A stretch of 64,000 nt of DNA from Cucumis sativus (GCF_000004075.3 NC_026659.2:21656272-21720271), one strand, 5' to 3'; shown: positions 22,141 through 36,494, numbered from the stretch's first letter. The notes: generated from the sequence alone by a model not told the origin. Numbers and translations are program-made.

Positions 22141-24589
22141 TGAAGAACGATGTTACTTGTAGATTTTCGAATGAAAAAGACCACTGTTTGGAAGTTTCTT
22201 CAATAAGGGAAGTTTTCTCAAAATTTGAATCAAGTTTGCCCGAAAGAGTTCTGACGGTCTCCGTTTCCTTATGTGATGGTCCACTTTCTTTATTTTATTT
22301 TATTTATTTGTTAATATATTATTAATATTTAAAATGGGTAGTTTGGTCATTTCGACTCTACATTCGTATAAAATTAAAGTTGATTAGAATATTTATGAAA
22401 GATATTACAACATTAAATCCAAGTTGTAATAAGACACCCTATTTAGGCTATTTAGGCTGCAGTAGTTAAATCGGTGAAGAAAAATATGGTTGATCCTTCC
22501 ATCCATTCAAGTCATTTGTCCAATGGCTCAATATTTATGGCCCAGCCCATTCACTAATCCGTACATAGCCATTTCACAAAAGATGGCTCCAATATATTCA
22601 GCCTAAATCCATTAAAGGCTCCATACACTTTCTTCAGGTCCACTCTATCAAAAGCCCAGCCCATTTTTACCAAAATATTGTATAATTAGTTCACAAAATT
22701 ACGTAACTAAAAAATCAAATTATATATATATATACAATACGGACACATTAAAAAAAGATTAATATATTTGCTAAATTAAAAAAAATTGAACTTCCCCCCT
22801 TATTTCAAAACTACACATAGTATAAGTTATTAAGTATCAATTTGAATTTTTTTTTTGTCTTTGAAAATTGAACCCATAAACACATTTTCTATCTATAATT
22901 TCTTTTCTTCTTCATTTATATATTCTTGTTTTATAAAACCTAGTCAAGTTTTGAAAACTTAAAAAATAATAATTTTAAAAATTTTGTTTTTGTTTTTGGA
23001 GTTTGTATAAAAACTTAACCCTTATACATAAGAAAAAATATGTACTTTTGTGATAAATTGGGAGAAAATAGGTTCACTTTCCACAAGCAGAAAAATAAAA
23101 ATAAAATTATTGCCAAATGTGAGGACTAACATGTTCGATGTAATTTAGAACTTGAAATGGAGTATGTCAATGAACTAAATGTTGGGACAGTATTTGTGTT
23201 TACCTTCACTGCCACACTAATTCAAGTTTCAATTTTAATTTCGTTCAATATTTTTAAAGGATGTTCAGGGCAAGAAATGAAGCAATTTGAAAATATACTA
23301 ATTTTTTAAGGATATATTTCTTTTAAATATACTACGTTGATATAATAAAGCAATTTGAAAGATCAACCCCTCAAAGTCCTTAACCCTTTAATTTCAATTC
23401 ATCCTCTCTCTTCTCATTTCTAACATCATAAATTAAGTTCCTCCTAGACCGTGAGAAAAACCTAAAAATCAAAAATAAATAAATACATTTATTCCATAAG
23501 CAGATGCAAAAATTAAGAAAAAATCTTGAAATAAATAAATAAACAATACATTTTGAGCAAAACAAACCTAAAAAACATCAAGAAAATGGTGTTTTAAGCT
23601 ATTGTTTGATTTTAGAGAGAGGTAGAGAGAAATAGAGAGATATTGAAGAACTATATATATTAGGGTTTCTCAACAATTACATAATGAGATGAAGCAAAGC
23701 TTAAATATAAAACTACAATGGGTTCAAAAAGCTTTTACCACTGTACTAATAGTCGCAAATTATAAAATCAATAAAAAGAACGAAGCTTACTAACATATCT
23801 AATTTTTTATAATGATATATATTACACATTATAATAAAAGACAAAGCAAATGTTAGACATTAATTATATATTAATAATAATTAGCTAGAAAAGTAATTGG
23901 GGTTGTGGTATCAATCAAATAATGCAGACGTAGAAGGGAGAAGAGGGCCACTTTTTTCTTCTTTAATTCCTTCCTTTACACGAGAGTGTTGACTCAAGTG
24001 GAGTATACAATGGTAATTAACTTAAACATGTATATTAATATGTATGTGAACTTTATACATGCATGTGATCCAATTACGTCTATAAACTTTTAATTTTGTG
24101 TGCATGTTAATCAATTGGGTGAAATATACTCTCGGGTTCTCAAGTTTTAATTTTTTGAAAGTGACAAATTGGTATATAAGTTTTGATTTGTACCAATTTA
24201 ATCTTTGTTTTTTAGTTTTGTAACAACTTTTAGTCTCCAACATTAAAAGATTAATCAAAATTTGATGTTAATTTTTATTATTTTTCCATGTTGAATCTAT
24301 ATTTTTATAAATATATTTAATCTCTAATTAGTATTTTTGTTTATTTTTGCATGGAATTTTATTGAATTTTAACAATAATTTTTGGAGTAGAGACTGAATC
24401 ATTACAAATTTTGAATGACTAAAATCATTTATTTAATAAAATAAAAGTTACTTTATTTAATTGTGTTTTCATTAACTCAATCTAATAAACTAAGATTTGT
24501 GGTTATTTTATGGAAACTTAAACATGTGTGTATAGTAGACACACAAAGTTGGATCATTTAATTTAAGAAATAACTAAAATGGTCTATAG
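22141..24589. other. Gene-poor AT-rich stretch
   Basis: No supportable coding gene. On the minus strand around 23690-23380 there is a promoter-like order: AAACCCTAATATATATAG, a CT-rich leader (23660-23590), then a 61-codon open frame (23565-23383) without recognisable content. It could be a non-coding transcript. A (AT)n run occurs near 22723-22734. Confidence 0.4.
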
Positions 24590-25215
24590 CGTATGGATAA
24601 GGTTGGGGGCCTTATTTTGTAACACTACAAAAATGACCCACTTTGTAATTGTTACAATTGTTGTAAAGTGATAAAAATGATTTGATCTTGATCATTATGT
24701 GGAGACATATTGCGAGTGGCAGTATATATTCTATACAAAATATTCGTATAAGGTTGAACCATGAAATAATCAATTACTCTTCATAACACTGTTACATAAG
24801 AGACTTACATTTCACTAGAATGATTGTAGGTAATTTAACCTTAATCATGTATGAGTTGTGAACTCCTATCTGTAAGGGGCTATCCTATGATATATATGAG
24901 TGATAGCGATCAAATTTGTTGATTCGATATGCCTACAATTTTAGGGATTTGTTCGAGTAGGGAGTTGGAAACAAAACTATAAAAAGGTAGAATTCTAGTC
25001 CTTCCCGTTCATCAAGGAAAGTAGATCAAGTTTCTCCCTTAAGGGCATATCCTCAGGTTTTGAACTATGAGGTGCCCCACCGACTCACTAGCTATAGAAG
25101 AGATTAGTTTATAGTTGAACTATAACTAATTGTTCATCAGAAGGATTGGTGGTACTTAAGAAGTTAAATGTAACTACATAGGTAAAACAATATTATTTAA
25201 GGGATAAAAGTCCTT
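24590..25215 (+). mobile_element. LTR fragment of the same family, plus orientation, middle part
   Basis: From GGATAAGGTTGGGGGCCTTAT through GATTCGATATGCCTACAATTT and CTCCCTTAAGGGCATATCC to TTGTTCATCAGAAGGATTGG. These follow one another in the order seen, inverted, in the 26720-26340 part of the next copy. It appears to continue where the 21815-22140 piece leaves off within the family. Confidence 0.55.
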
Positions 25216-25479
25216 GACAACCGAATATTTTACAAAATCATTTTTCAATTTAATTTGGAAATCTCAAAATACCAATACATTGGCAAAATAATACAAAAAC
25301 TGATTTTCTCTTATTATAACTTAAAGGCTAAGCATGTTTTCTAATTGTAAATTAGATAAGTAAAAACTTACTTAGTTTGACACATCTTCTAAATGTGATT
25401 GGTTTATGAGAACCAATTAGAATAAGAAAAAGTTTAGAAAGACTATTTTTGTAGAGAGCAAAAACATTGACTTTATTGA

Positions 25480-26975
25480 TTAAGAAAAATTACTTTTCTT
25501 CTACATATTTATAACTTCTTTTTCTTGAAGGACTAAGAAAGAATTATGAGATTCTATTCCTTTAATTTTTTTTAAATTAGTAGAAATTTCAAATCTATTA
25601 ATCAATTAATAATGAGTTAAATCATATTTAATTAATAATTAGTTAAATCATATTTAATTAATATTTCATTTAAATCATATTTAATAATTATCTTATGATT
25701 TTAATGTAATTTAATTAAATCAAATTTAACTAAACCATTAATTAATTCTCCAATTAATTAATAGCTAAATTAAATATCTCATATTTAACCTAAATTAAAT
25801 TTGAGTCATATTCAAATATAAATTTATCTTATAACTAATAATTTTAATATGAATCCAATTCACACAAATTAATATTTGAACTCATTCAAATATTTTATCT
25901 CTCATAAATTATTTTTGAATCATATCCAAAATTAAAATTATATAATGAAGTTTGATTAAGATATATAAACTTTATGTTATAATGCATCACTAGTACATAT
26001 TATACTAATTCCTAAAGTAAATTTGAACATTTCAAATTACAACCAATATGACTAAATCGCATTGTCCTTTATGAGCTAGGAAAAGAGACCTAATGGACCT
26101 ACATATCATAAACTACAACTATATGAGATTAATTGACTAAACTCATTAACCATATTAATCAATATTCGTTAATTGTGTGCACACTCCACTAAAGACTCAT
26201 AACTGAACTCTTATTACTATAGATATTTTTATGTATTCACAGATATAGACCAATAACAGTAAGTTAGTCCTTCACGAGTGTTTGTAACACTAGTTGGATC
26301 AAATTATCGTTTTACCCTTGAGTTACCTCTAGTCCTTAAATATTAGTGTTTCTCTAATGAACAATCTGTTGATGGTTCAATCAATAAACAGAAACTTCTT
26401 TCGTGTCATTGAGAGGGTAGGACCCTTTGTTCAAGTCCCGGCGACACCATTTAAGGGAACACATATCTATTTATCCTAAAGTTGGAAAGAAGTGAATTTC
26501 ATCTTGTGTAACTATGTTTTCAGCTCTCCACTCGGTCTTGTCTTCAAAATGGTAAGCATATTGAGTTGACAATCTGGCCACTATCACCCGTACAAATTAA
26601 AGAACAATCCCACGCGAACAAGAGTTCATAGTACACTAAGGATTAAAACTAAGTTACTTAGGCCATCCTAATAAAATAGAAACCTAACTAGTTTACGGAG
26701 TTACATCTAGTGGTTACTATTTCTTGGTCTAAACCTTATCCCTATATTATGGATCCTTTAGGTTGATCTCAAACATTGATCACTGTATATCTCTACATAC
26801 TGTTCAAGATTCATCAAACAACTTAAGATGATAGTTTAATTGGATTTGGATTATTAAGACAAAACTAATAATATAATCAATAACATTGATTAGAATTACA
26901 ATAATAACACTTTATTAATAACAGTTAATGAATTATCTTTACAATCCACGAGTTTTGTGACATAAATCCCAACAA
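25480..26975 (-). mobile_element. Long LTR of the TGTTGGGATT family, minus orientation
   Basis: On the minus strand it begins TGTTGGGATTTATGTCAC at 26975. It proceeds through ATATGCTTACCATTTTGAAG, TTCATTAGAGAAACAC and a long AT-rich run of ATTTAATTAA-type repeats (25990-25590) to a TATA box TATAAATATGTAGAAG near 25515-25500. The TG start, length and late TATA box fit a long plant LTR. No internal coding sequence adjoins it, so it is a solo or truncated LTR. The 3' limit is uncertain. Confidence 0.55.
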
Positions 26976-29900
26976 ATATAATTATTTAACAGAGTTATAA
27001 TTACGAGCAATTCGTGAAGGGTCAATTTATTGTCGATTGGGTTATATTTAATTAATACAAAATATATCTATAGCGTGAACATAGTTGTCGGTCTTTAATG
27101 GATCTATTATAATATAAAGTTATTGAAAAGTTAAAATCTATGAGTTACATGAGTTTGGTATGATATCAACTATAACATAAGTTTGATATGATATCATTAC
27201 CTGAGATATAGTATATACAGTGATTATACTAAATTTAATATAATTAATATGGATAGGATTCATGACTTACATGAATTGGATATGATATGTAACTATAAAT
27301 TATATATTACCTACTTACCTACCATAAAATGAACTCCTACGTGAACGATGATCTCCCCTTATCTCTCTCTCATAGGAAGGACTAAGGAGATAGAGGAAGG
27401 AGACAGTGCAGAATTAAAGATTTGATCAATAGTATTTCTCCCTTCCTCTTGAAAACATCTCTGTCTCAAAGGAAAGAATTTTCCCAGTTATTTATATCCA
27501 CAATTTCTTTGGATGAGTCCACAACTTGGTCTTGATTCTTACATATACCTTGAGAATAGCAAGAAAAATCACTTCGTTGGTGGGTGTCCAAGAAAATTCT
27601 TATATATCCTAATGCTGTTAGTTAGATTAGCACGTGACCAAGATCCACACTCAATTTCGTCTCCTCCTAAATTACTCCTAACAGGCACGTGATCATTATT
27701 ATCATCCATATATGATTGACGGCATAAAGGGAAAAAAAAAACACCAACTTTATTAAATAAAATTAATTAATCACTTTCATATTTCATAAATTACAAAAAG
27801 AAAAAAAAATTACACGTGGTAGTAATTGGTATAAATTTTTATAAAAAAAAGGGAAAAGAAAAGAAAAGAAAAGAAAAAAAAGATATGAACAAATATACTT
27901 GGTATATGATGGGGAGCAAAAGCTGCAAAGAGCTACACTTTGCTTTCTCATCTTTTTCTATTTAGAAATACATTTATATATATACTTTTTTTTGGGGGGG
28001 TTGAGTGGGTGCATGAAAATGAGATAAAGAAATATTCCGGCAAAGATTGATTAGATAGAGAGGGAATTAGATTCCCAAACACACCCACGTACTTTTTTTC
28101 TTTCCCTTTTTCTTCTTCTTTTTATTTTTCTATATTTTTTTTTCTATTTTTTCTTAATTATGAATGTATAGTTGTTAAAGTCAATCACATGTTTGAGATC
28201 CAAATTAAACATTCTTGTGCTTACAACTTGATTTCATTTATTATGCATTAATAACTCTATAATTACTATATCCTTATTCCTTCAAAACCCCAACTTGGAT
28301 CTTGTACTAATTTAGTGATTTATGTCAAGTTTAGGGGCAATCAGATTATAATGTAAATTAAATAAAAGCATCTTAGAGGGATTATTAAATTCATTTTAAT
28401 TTATTAAGTTTTAAATTAGTATGTTAAAACTATTCTATCGTCGTTTATTATTCAATTAACGTAAGTTACATAATGTGATAACGACAAAAAGATTTTAGCT
28501 TTTAGTAACTATGCACTTTGAGTCGATGTATCAAATCTTTTTACCATGTGTTGTACGCACAATTTCAAAACTAAATATCATCAATATCAATGTGAAGAGA
28601 AAATCAAGAGAACTATGATCTCTTTGCTTGTCCTATGTTAAAAAAAAGTTAGATTTTTTTAAAGTTTTTATCTTTCTAAAATTTTAAATTTTAAATTTAA
28701 ATTAAATAATAAAATGTCAAAATAAACTCATACCTAATAAATATTAGTTTGTAAGCACTACAATTTATCTATTATCAAATTTTGAATCATTTTAGAACGA
28801 ATTAGAGAGTTTAACCTTTAATCTTAGAACGAGAAAATTACACGTCAATCACTACTAAACTGTACTCAAAATGATAAACTCTATAAGTTAATCCTTTTAA
28901 TTATGGTTCATTTCATTATTAGTTTGAAAAGTAAGAGACAATTGTATTAAAAAAGGAAGAATAAAGCATATATAAGGATTTTTTTTACTACATAAAAGGT
29001 GTAAACGTGCTAAAGAATTGTCACCTTATTGTCACATCACTTTGTCATTGATATTACTACGGACAAAGTTTGTTAGGGTCACTAATTTGTCAAAGTAATA
29101 CAACACTACTTGCAACACTGGAGAAACATAATGTAAAGAAGGACCAATCAGAAAAGAAAAAAAAATACCTAAATTTACGAGAGGGTCCTTCTCTTTTTAG
29201 TTAATCTTCGAAATTAATATATTTGATTCCCAATCCTTCTAACTTATCAATCCTACTATCATGTATGTTCTTCTTTTCGCACTAAACACAAAAAAAGTTG
29301 ATAAATCATTAAATTATTTTGTTGATAATTAAAGGTGTAAGCATACCCGACCTTCATGTGACATTGAGAGTAAAATTGTTTGAAGATGAGAAAAGTATGA
29401 CTAACAAAAAAGATAACCGATGTGGTGTTTGCTCCACACACTTTGATGCTCAAGTTACCTCATGTGAAGTCATTATGATAATTTAGAGATAAAGTTTAAC
29501 ATATGCTGTTCTTTAGATTTAAAATAAATAGATAGTCTACCGAGCCAAAGGATGTGTCCAAATTTATTTTTTGGCTAGGTTCGACCTCAATCAAGAACAT
29601 AATTTGAGCACTCTATTAGACCATATCTTTGACCTAAAATGTTAAATATTGGGTCGGCATGCGTATTAGGAGTTTGACATAGTTGGTCTAGGCCTCGAGC
29701 CGAGATGGGTTTCTAGTCCAAACCAACCCCTTTCTCTTCAATCCATTTTGATTTTTAGTTATCATTTTTGGTCCATATATTTCTTAATTTACCATTCGGT
29801 CTAAAATTTTTATAATGATAATTAGATTGAACGTGAACAAGAACAAGAACAAGAAAGTAAGAAATGATTAAAATAGTTTTGATATTTTAAAAATCATATT

Positions 29901-32160
29901 GAAAATATGTGTTAAATAATTCAAAATCAATTTGGATGAAATAATAGTAAATATACTTCCATATATTAGATATTAATTAGCAAAAGAGGTTTGATGATTA
30001 AAGAACTTAAATTAGAAAAAAAAAGAATTGATGATTAAAGAAGAAATGTGTACTTCCAACAATTGATTGTAAATTAAACTTCAGCAACAAACCTGTGTGG
30101 TCAGTTTGTTAAAGTGTGGATGCATCCCCAATAGATGCTCTTTTTAATAATTAAATTTGAGAAGGAAAAAATAAATCAAACTTCATTATTATGTTGGACA
30201 AAAATATCCTTTTTTTTATTATTATTCAGGGCCAGTTTATTATTTTTATTTCTATTATTTATTCTTTTTGTGCTCTATATGACACCCATATAACTTTTCA
30301 CTTGTTCTAGAACATATATATATATTCACACATACATATATATTTATATCCTCAACCCACTTTTTATTTTTTAACTTTTTTTATTTATATATGGTCTTTA
30401 TAAATTTATAATTTTAAAATTCACTATCTTCCTCTAAAAGAAAAAAAAAATCCGATGATATTGAATTAATTGAAAGATAGTTATAGTAATATATTCTAGG
30501 AAATATAACTATAACAATCATGATACATTAATTCACTGTGTGCTACCATTTATCATCTAATTGTTTTAGAATAATTTATATCATATTTGATAAGGATTTT
30601 TGCCCACTATTATTTTATATTTTACTCTTTCATCATTTTTTTTTTAATTTTAGCTAAATTTTAAAAAAATTAAGAAAAATATCTATAACCCTATTGTGCA
30701 TAAGACACATTTTTGTTTGAGAAAATGAGAATACCTTTTTATTTATATGTATATAAAGTGGAAGGTTCTTTTCACATACACAATATTCCACATAAAATTA
30801 AAAATTTTGTGTCACACTTTATAATTAAATTATATTTTAAACATACAAATATATATACATATAGTATACTATGTAAATGTACATACTATACACACATCAT
30901 CATTTTATGTTAGGGAAGAAAAGCAAGGAATTGATATTGAGAATGATGGGGGAGCTTCTTCACTAAACAAAATTTCAATCACTTTATACTTTATTGACCT
31001 AGACTTCACTTTCATATAAAAAGGAAAATGATGGTTTCAAATTTAAAAAAAGTGAAAAACAAAAGTATATACTAAGTAGGTGAATCATTAACTAGGGGTT
31101 TTGCTTATTATTATGAGTTTGCAATAAAAATGAATATTCACCAATATAGAAAAAAAACACGATCTTTTTAATTTTTTTAAAGTCACTCTAATGGTATATG
31201 TTTACTATTATTCCCATCCCAAAAGTAGATTGTATTATTTCACCAACTCATTCAAAACCCCAAGTAGGTATTAAATTTTTTTTTTTTTTTTTTTTTTTTT
31301 GTATTATATGATATATTTTTCCTTATATATACATACTTCATTTAAGACCTATTTGATAAAAAAAAAAAAAAAAAATTACTTCATGTATTTTTTTTTTTTG
31401 TATAACATATACGTATACTATACTATTTGTGAGTATATCACATAGACCATTATGTTTTCATCAAACTTAATCTTTATATGGAAAGAATACACTATTTGCT
31501 CAATATAAGATTAGTTTGTGGAACATAATTTAGGGAAGAAAAAGGAAAGGAAAAGAAGGGTGAAAAAGAAAGTAGGATGGGATTGGTTTAATACACAATG
31601 GCATGCAAAAATCACAAATATCAAATATATATATAATAAATTTGAGGATGAAACAGAAAGGAGAAACAAAGGTACATTAGATTGTGACACTACCACTCAA
31701 GACCATTCCACCATAACTTCAACTTTTTCTTTTATTATGATTATTTTTTTCTTATATATATATATAATGTACTCATTTTTACCCATTCAACTCTCTTTTA
31801 CACTTTAAAAAAATTTAAATAATGATTAGGTGCAATCTAATTTGATATACATGTGAATAGTTAAAGAAAAATATTTCAACTAATTTTTACATAAAAATTA
31901 TGTCACACATGGAAAAATTTTATTAGCCAAGTTTGCATTTTAAATGGCATCTAAGTCTTAATTATATATGATGCAAGTGGGATGGGTATGTACACCAAGA
32001 AATCCAATTAAGTTGACATTTTTACATTAATCTCATCATTTTTCAGAAAATTAAAATATACTTTTCAAAAGTATGTATGTCACACAATAAATTATAATCG
32101 AATAATTTGATTGAATACATCAAAAATAGTTGCTACCCAAAAGACACAAATACATATTTC
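26976..32160. other. Gene-poor AT-rich stretch
   Basis: No coding gene is supportable. Near 27150-27300, phrases like TTTGGTATGATATCA recur three times (short diverged repeats). 27310-27700, read on the minus strand, has a TATA-like GGATATAAATAAC and a CACCAACGAAGTGATTTTTC block that may be retroelement leader. It also has two CACGTG boxes (near 27632 and 27687). Simple repeats: (AAAAG)n near 27852-27876, (AAGAAC)n near 29839-29853, T25 at 31276-31300. Confidence 0.45.
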
Positions 32161-32324
32161 TCGTGTATATATATATATAAAAGATAAAGATTGTTTTGTG
32201 TTTTTTTTGAAAGGAGTGAGAGAGAGAGAAAGAGAGGTTGTAGGGTTGTGTTAAAAAAATGAATATTGAGCAAAAAGAGATTTTCTTTTTGCCTATTAGG
32301 GTTTCTTTTTGTGTCCTCCATGAC

Positions 32325-32755
32325 CATGCATGGCCAAACCAAACCCTTCCCATTTCTATTATTATATTCTGTCTGAGTGCCCACAGTGGAACAACAACAC
32401 ACACTACCAAAAAAAAAAAAAGAAAAAGAAGCTTAAAGAATAAGAAACTTACCCAAATATTCTATCATAATAATATCTCTCTATATACTTTTCTCTCTCT
32501 TCAAAACCCTAAAAACATATATTATAACTTTCATTCTCTCATATATATATATATTCTCTCATTCCCTTTATATCTTTCTTCTCTTCCACTCAACTCTCAT
32601 CATCTATCTTTCCTTTCCTTTCCTTTCCTTTCCTTTCTCATCTCCAAGTTTTTCATCCTTATTTTCCTTTTTTTTTCTTTTCCCTTTAAAGAAAAAAATA
32701 TTTTTCCTTTTATTTTTCCATAATTTTTGTGTTCATAATTACCCTCAATCGATCC
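32325..32755 (+). promoter_or_regulatory. Dof gene upstream region and AUG-free leader
   Basis: An RY-type palindrome CATGCATG lies at 32325-32332. A TATA-like CTATATAC occurs near 32482. From there to 32755 the sequence is pyrimidine-rich, includes a (TTTCC)n microsatellite at about 32607-32637, and contains no ATG. The first start codon met by a scanning ribosome is therefore that of the Dof protein. Confidence 0.5.
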
Positions 32756-34027
32756 ATGGTTTTCTCTTCAGTTCCTGTGTTCCTTGATCCACCCAATTGG
32801 CCTTCTCAGGTATGGTTTATTTTTCATTAATTTAGTTTCTTTTTCTTAAATATTTTCTCTATATAGCTTCTTCACTACAAAAGCAAGAAATTAAAAAGAA
32901 TTATATTCCCTATTCTTTTCTATATTTACTTGAATATACCAAACATATTTTGATCTGGGATTATATTCTTTTCCTTGATCTTTCTCTCTCAATAGCAACC
33001 AAATCAGCTCCAAGTAAGTGGTTGTGAGACCAATAATGCTCAACACCTTCCACCTCCGGCACCGTCAGCTAATAGTGGCGGTGGTGGAGGTAGCGGAGGA
33101 GGCGGTGGAGGTGGACCTGGATCAGTTAGACCAGGGTCAATGACGGATCGAGCTAGGTTAGCAAAGATACCGCAACCAGAAGCAGGATTAAAATGTCCTA
33201 GATGTGAATCAACAAACACGAAGTTTTGTTACTTCAACAACTATAGTCTCACTCAGCCTCGCCACTTTTGCAAGACGTGCCGCCGGTATTGGACGAGAGG
33301 TGGAGCGATGAGGAACGTACCAGTCGGAGGCGGGTGTCGGCGGTCTAGTAAGAGAAGTAGCAAAGGAGGAAGCAATAATAGGTCAAAATCACCAGGAGGA
33401 TCAAGCACTTCAACAAGCACAGTATCATCAAATAGTTGTACAACAGATATAATTAGCCCACAATTAGCTCATCATCACCATCCTCCTCCAACAACCCATT
33501 TGCCCTTTTTCTCTCAAAATTTACACCATCTTAGTGAATTTGGAAACCTTGGTTTAAATTTTGAAGCCCTTCAAATCCCTAATTCACTCCCATCATCAGC
33601 TGAATCATCCTCAGTTTTATCAAGTGGAATTATTTCAGATCATCATCCATGGAAAATACCCTTTTTTGGAAATTTACATCAACAAAATGGGATTTATTCA
33701 AACTTCATTGGCGATCAAGATCATCATCATCAACAACAAACAGCTGATTTCACAAATTATCAAAGGTTGTCAAAGCCATTGTTGGAAAGTGGATTCAATC
33801 ACCAATTGGAGAATATTAATATCAATAACAATAACAATAGTATGAAAATCTTGGAGGATACACAAGGGATTAACAATTTGTCAAGAAATTTTCTTGGAAT
33901 TCAGCCAAATGAAGATCAATTCTGGAATTCTACAACAACAACGACAACAGCTGGAAATATTGGATGGAGTAGTGATCCAATTTCAGATCATTTCAACACA
34001 ACTTCTTCCACTACTCATCTTTTGTAA
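32756..34027 (+). CDS. Dof zinc-finger transcription factor (Dof2.4/3.6/5.1-like)
   Basis: Two exons, 32756-32809 and 32996-34027, joined in phase 0 by a 186-bp GT..AG intron; 361 residues. The start is the short exon [15 protein letters not shown], an N-terminal motif typical of one Dof subgroup and missing if only the large exon is read. A Gly-rich linker and [12 protein letters not shown] precede the Dof domain (about 83-135), a single C2C2 finger with Cys85, Cys88, Cys110 and Cys113 and the conserved [14 protein letters not shown] segment. It binds AAAG-core DNA. The C-terminal half is rich in Ser, Asn, His and Gln and is probably a trans-acting region. The intron between the N-terminal motif and the Dof domain is common in this subgroup. 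The exact orthologue cannot be fixed by eye. Confidence 0.95.
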
Positions 34028-36494
34028 TTTGGGGTTTCCAATTTTAATTATTCCTAATATTAGAACCAATCCGACATTTTACAAAAAAAAAAAAAAAAAA
34101 AATTAACACTTTGGGGGTTTAATTTTAATTTTATTTCTTTGTATTTCTTTTTCTTTTTTTTTTCTTTTGTTGTTTAATTTGTATTACAGGGGTTGAAAGA
34201 GAATGAGAAAAGCCAAGCTGAGAAACTGAGGCTTCAAAATTCTAACATGTGATTACACAACAACATCAAGAGATGGATGTGGGGGAAGAAATTAAGGTGA
34301 ATGAAATTTCAGAAATTAGGAAAAAAAAAAAAGAAAGAAATACTTTGTGGGGGGCTTTTAGAAAATATTCTGATGATCAAGGGGGTGACGATGATCAAAA
34401 TATTAGAGTATGGTAGGGGTTAATATGTTAGTTACTTTTGTTGAGGAGGGTTTTCATTGTGTTATTATTAATATATTTTTTTTCTTTCATTTATTTTAAT
34501 GTGGGCTTTTGATTTTAATTGGGGACTTTTGTTATATTATGTAATGTGAAGTTTGATATTATTCTGACCTAATTCTCTCATTGTGAAATCAAATGAATGA
34601 TGATCCCACTGCTCTTTTTTAGATATATGTTTCTTTCTTTTCGTTCTCACTTAGTATCTTTTGGTCAATGAAACAAACTTGGAAAAAAGCAAAAGTAGAG
34701 TATCCAATAATGCATATAATTATTATAAATGTTGATTAACGTTAACTTGAACATAGTTGAACTTTATAGGATAATTACATAGATAAAATGAGTTCAAAAT
34801 TTGAAATTATATAGTTGAGTTTAGTTATAAATTTAATAAAGGGTTAAAGTATAATTTTAGTCCCTATAGTTCTAGAATTTAAGTTTCTATCGTTTCATAA
34901 AACATTGGTAAATAGTTCCTACCAGGGGACTAAGCATGAAGATTTGATCAAATATAAGGGACTAAATTTTAATTTTTTTTAAAAAATTATAAGGACTAAA
35001 GTTGTAGTTAATTAAGCGTTTAATGAATTAACGAGATGGTTAGATACATGCATGTGTGTTTGATTGAAGCTCTCAATCTTGAATCTTCATTTTAGAAAAA
35101 TCTCAGAAGTCCCATCTGAAAGCTTAGTTTCGTATTTTAGGGTAATGTTTATTTTATTGCATAGTATGTGATTTTCTTTTTCACCTTCCTGAAAAGAAAC
35201 TGCAGTTTGAATGCATCTAAATTTGTGCCATTTCTTCCTTTTAGATTCTCCCTTAAAACCCCTAAATTATATACTTATATACACACATAAAAATATTCAT
35301 TTCGGCTTTGTCTCCTTCTCGGTTTATCTTCGTGTTTCTAATAGGGTTGCTTGCTATACAACCTGTTAATAAGCTGCTGGTTTTGTTAATTGTGTTGGCT
35401 TTTTTTATTCTTTCAAATTCTAGTGGACGAAATTGAGTTTCGGATGTAATTTATGCCAATTTGTTATTTCATTTGTCCCTTGAATTGGACGTTAGTAATT
35501 TTTTTTGTAAAAAGATGTTTAAATGATCATATTGTAATTCAAAAGCTTACATCTAATTAGATCTAATCATACCAGATTCAATCATGCGATAAAGAATTAT
35601 AATAAAATTGAAAGTAAAGGAAGAATTTGTGGTTTTTAGGATGTTTTTTTTTTTTTGTTCAAAAAGGGAGAAAAGAGTGTTAAGAGAGCACAAACACACA
35701 CTATTCAAATTGGTCAAAAGTAGAAAAAAGGGAGAAGGCCTTCTCTTGACCACTTAATAGCTTTTTTGTTTTTGGTTTTTATTACATCTCTTTGCTTTCT
35801 TGTGTGTTTATTTGTAAAATATATGTGTATTTAAAACAAAAGTGAATCCAAAGTAAAAGGGGGATTGGGAATTTTGCATCATGGTTATGATGTCAGTATT
35901 TCCCATCATTTAGTTCTTATAGATTTTATTCTTTTTTTGAATGGAATCTTGCCTTTGGATTTCTTTTATTCTCCCCTCACACACTAAAATCGAATATAAT
36001 TTTTTTACTCTCATTATTACATTCGTTTATTCTTTTTTACTTTGGTTTCTCAAAACCCTCATCAAATTAATCTCCCTTTTGGGATCAACAATCTAACATA
36101 ATGACCTCTCATAAAACATTACCCTATAAATTTAACCTCATTATACAACAATAAAAACAAAAGTAATCCATTACTGACCAAATCACGACAAATCAACCCT
36201 AGTAAAAAAGATGTTAAAGAGAGAGTGTATGGTTCATTTTATGAAATTGACAAATAAAGTAAAAAAGAGAAGTGTAAACAATAGAAAATCGACATTAGTG
36301 TATTAATTATGTTCAAATACAAAAAGAGAACAATTTACTATCAAGAGAATAATTCATATTAAAGAATGAAAGACGCTTATAGGGTTAGAGAATTTATATA
36401 TAACATGTTTTTCTAAACCGTAGGATTCAAAACATAAATAACATGCATATGACAAATACAAATAGTACAACTTAGGTTTTAAAGTGTCAAATAA

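Noticed and set aside
26430-26455. tRNA-like string GTTCAAGTCCCGGCGACACCA, or its reverse complement as a primer-binding site
   Set aside because: The arms needed for a tRNA T-stem do not pair. The string aligns with an internal part of the same LTR family at about 25040-25080, so it is LTR sequence and not a primer site.
32259-32723. 154-codon open frame in the Dof promoter and leader
   Set aside because: Low-complexity Phe/Leu/Ser run driven by pyrimidine-rich DNA. It contains the TTTCC microsatellite and shows no recognisable protein.
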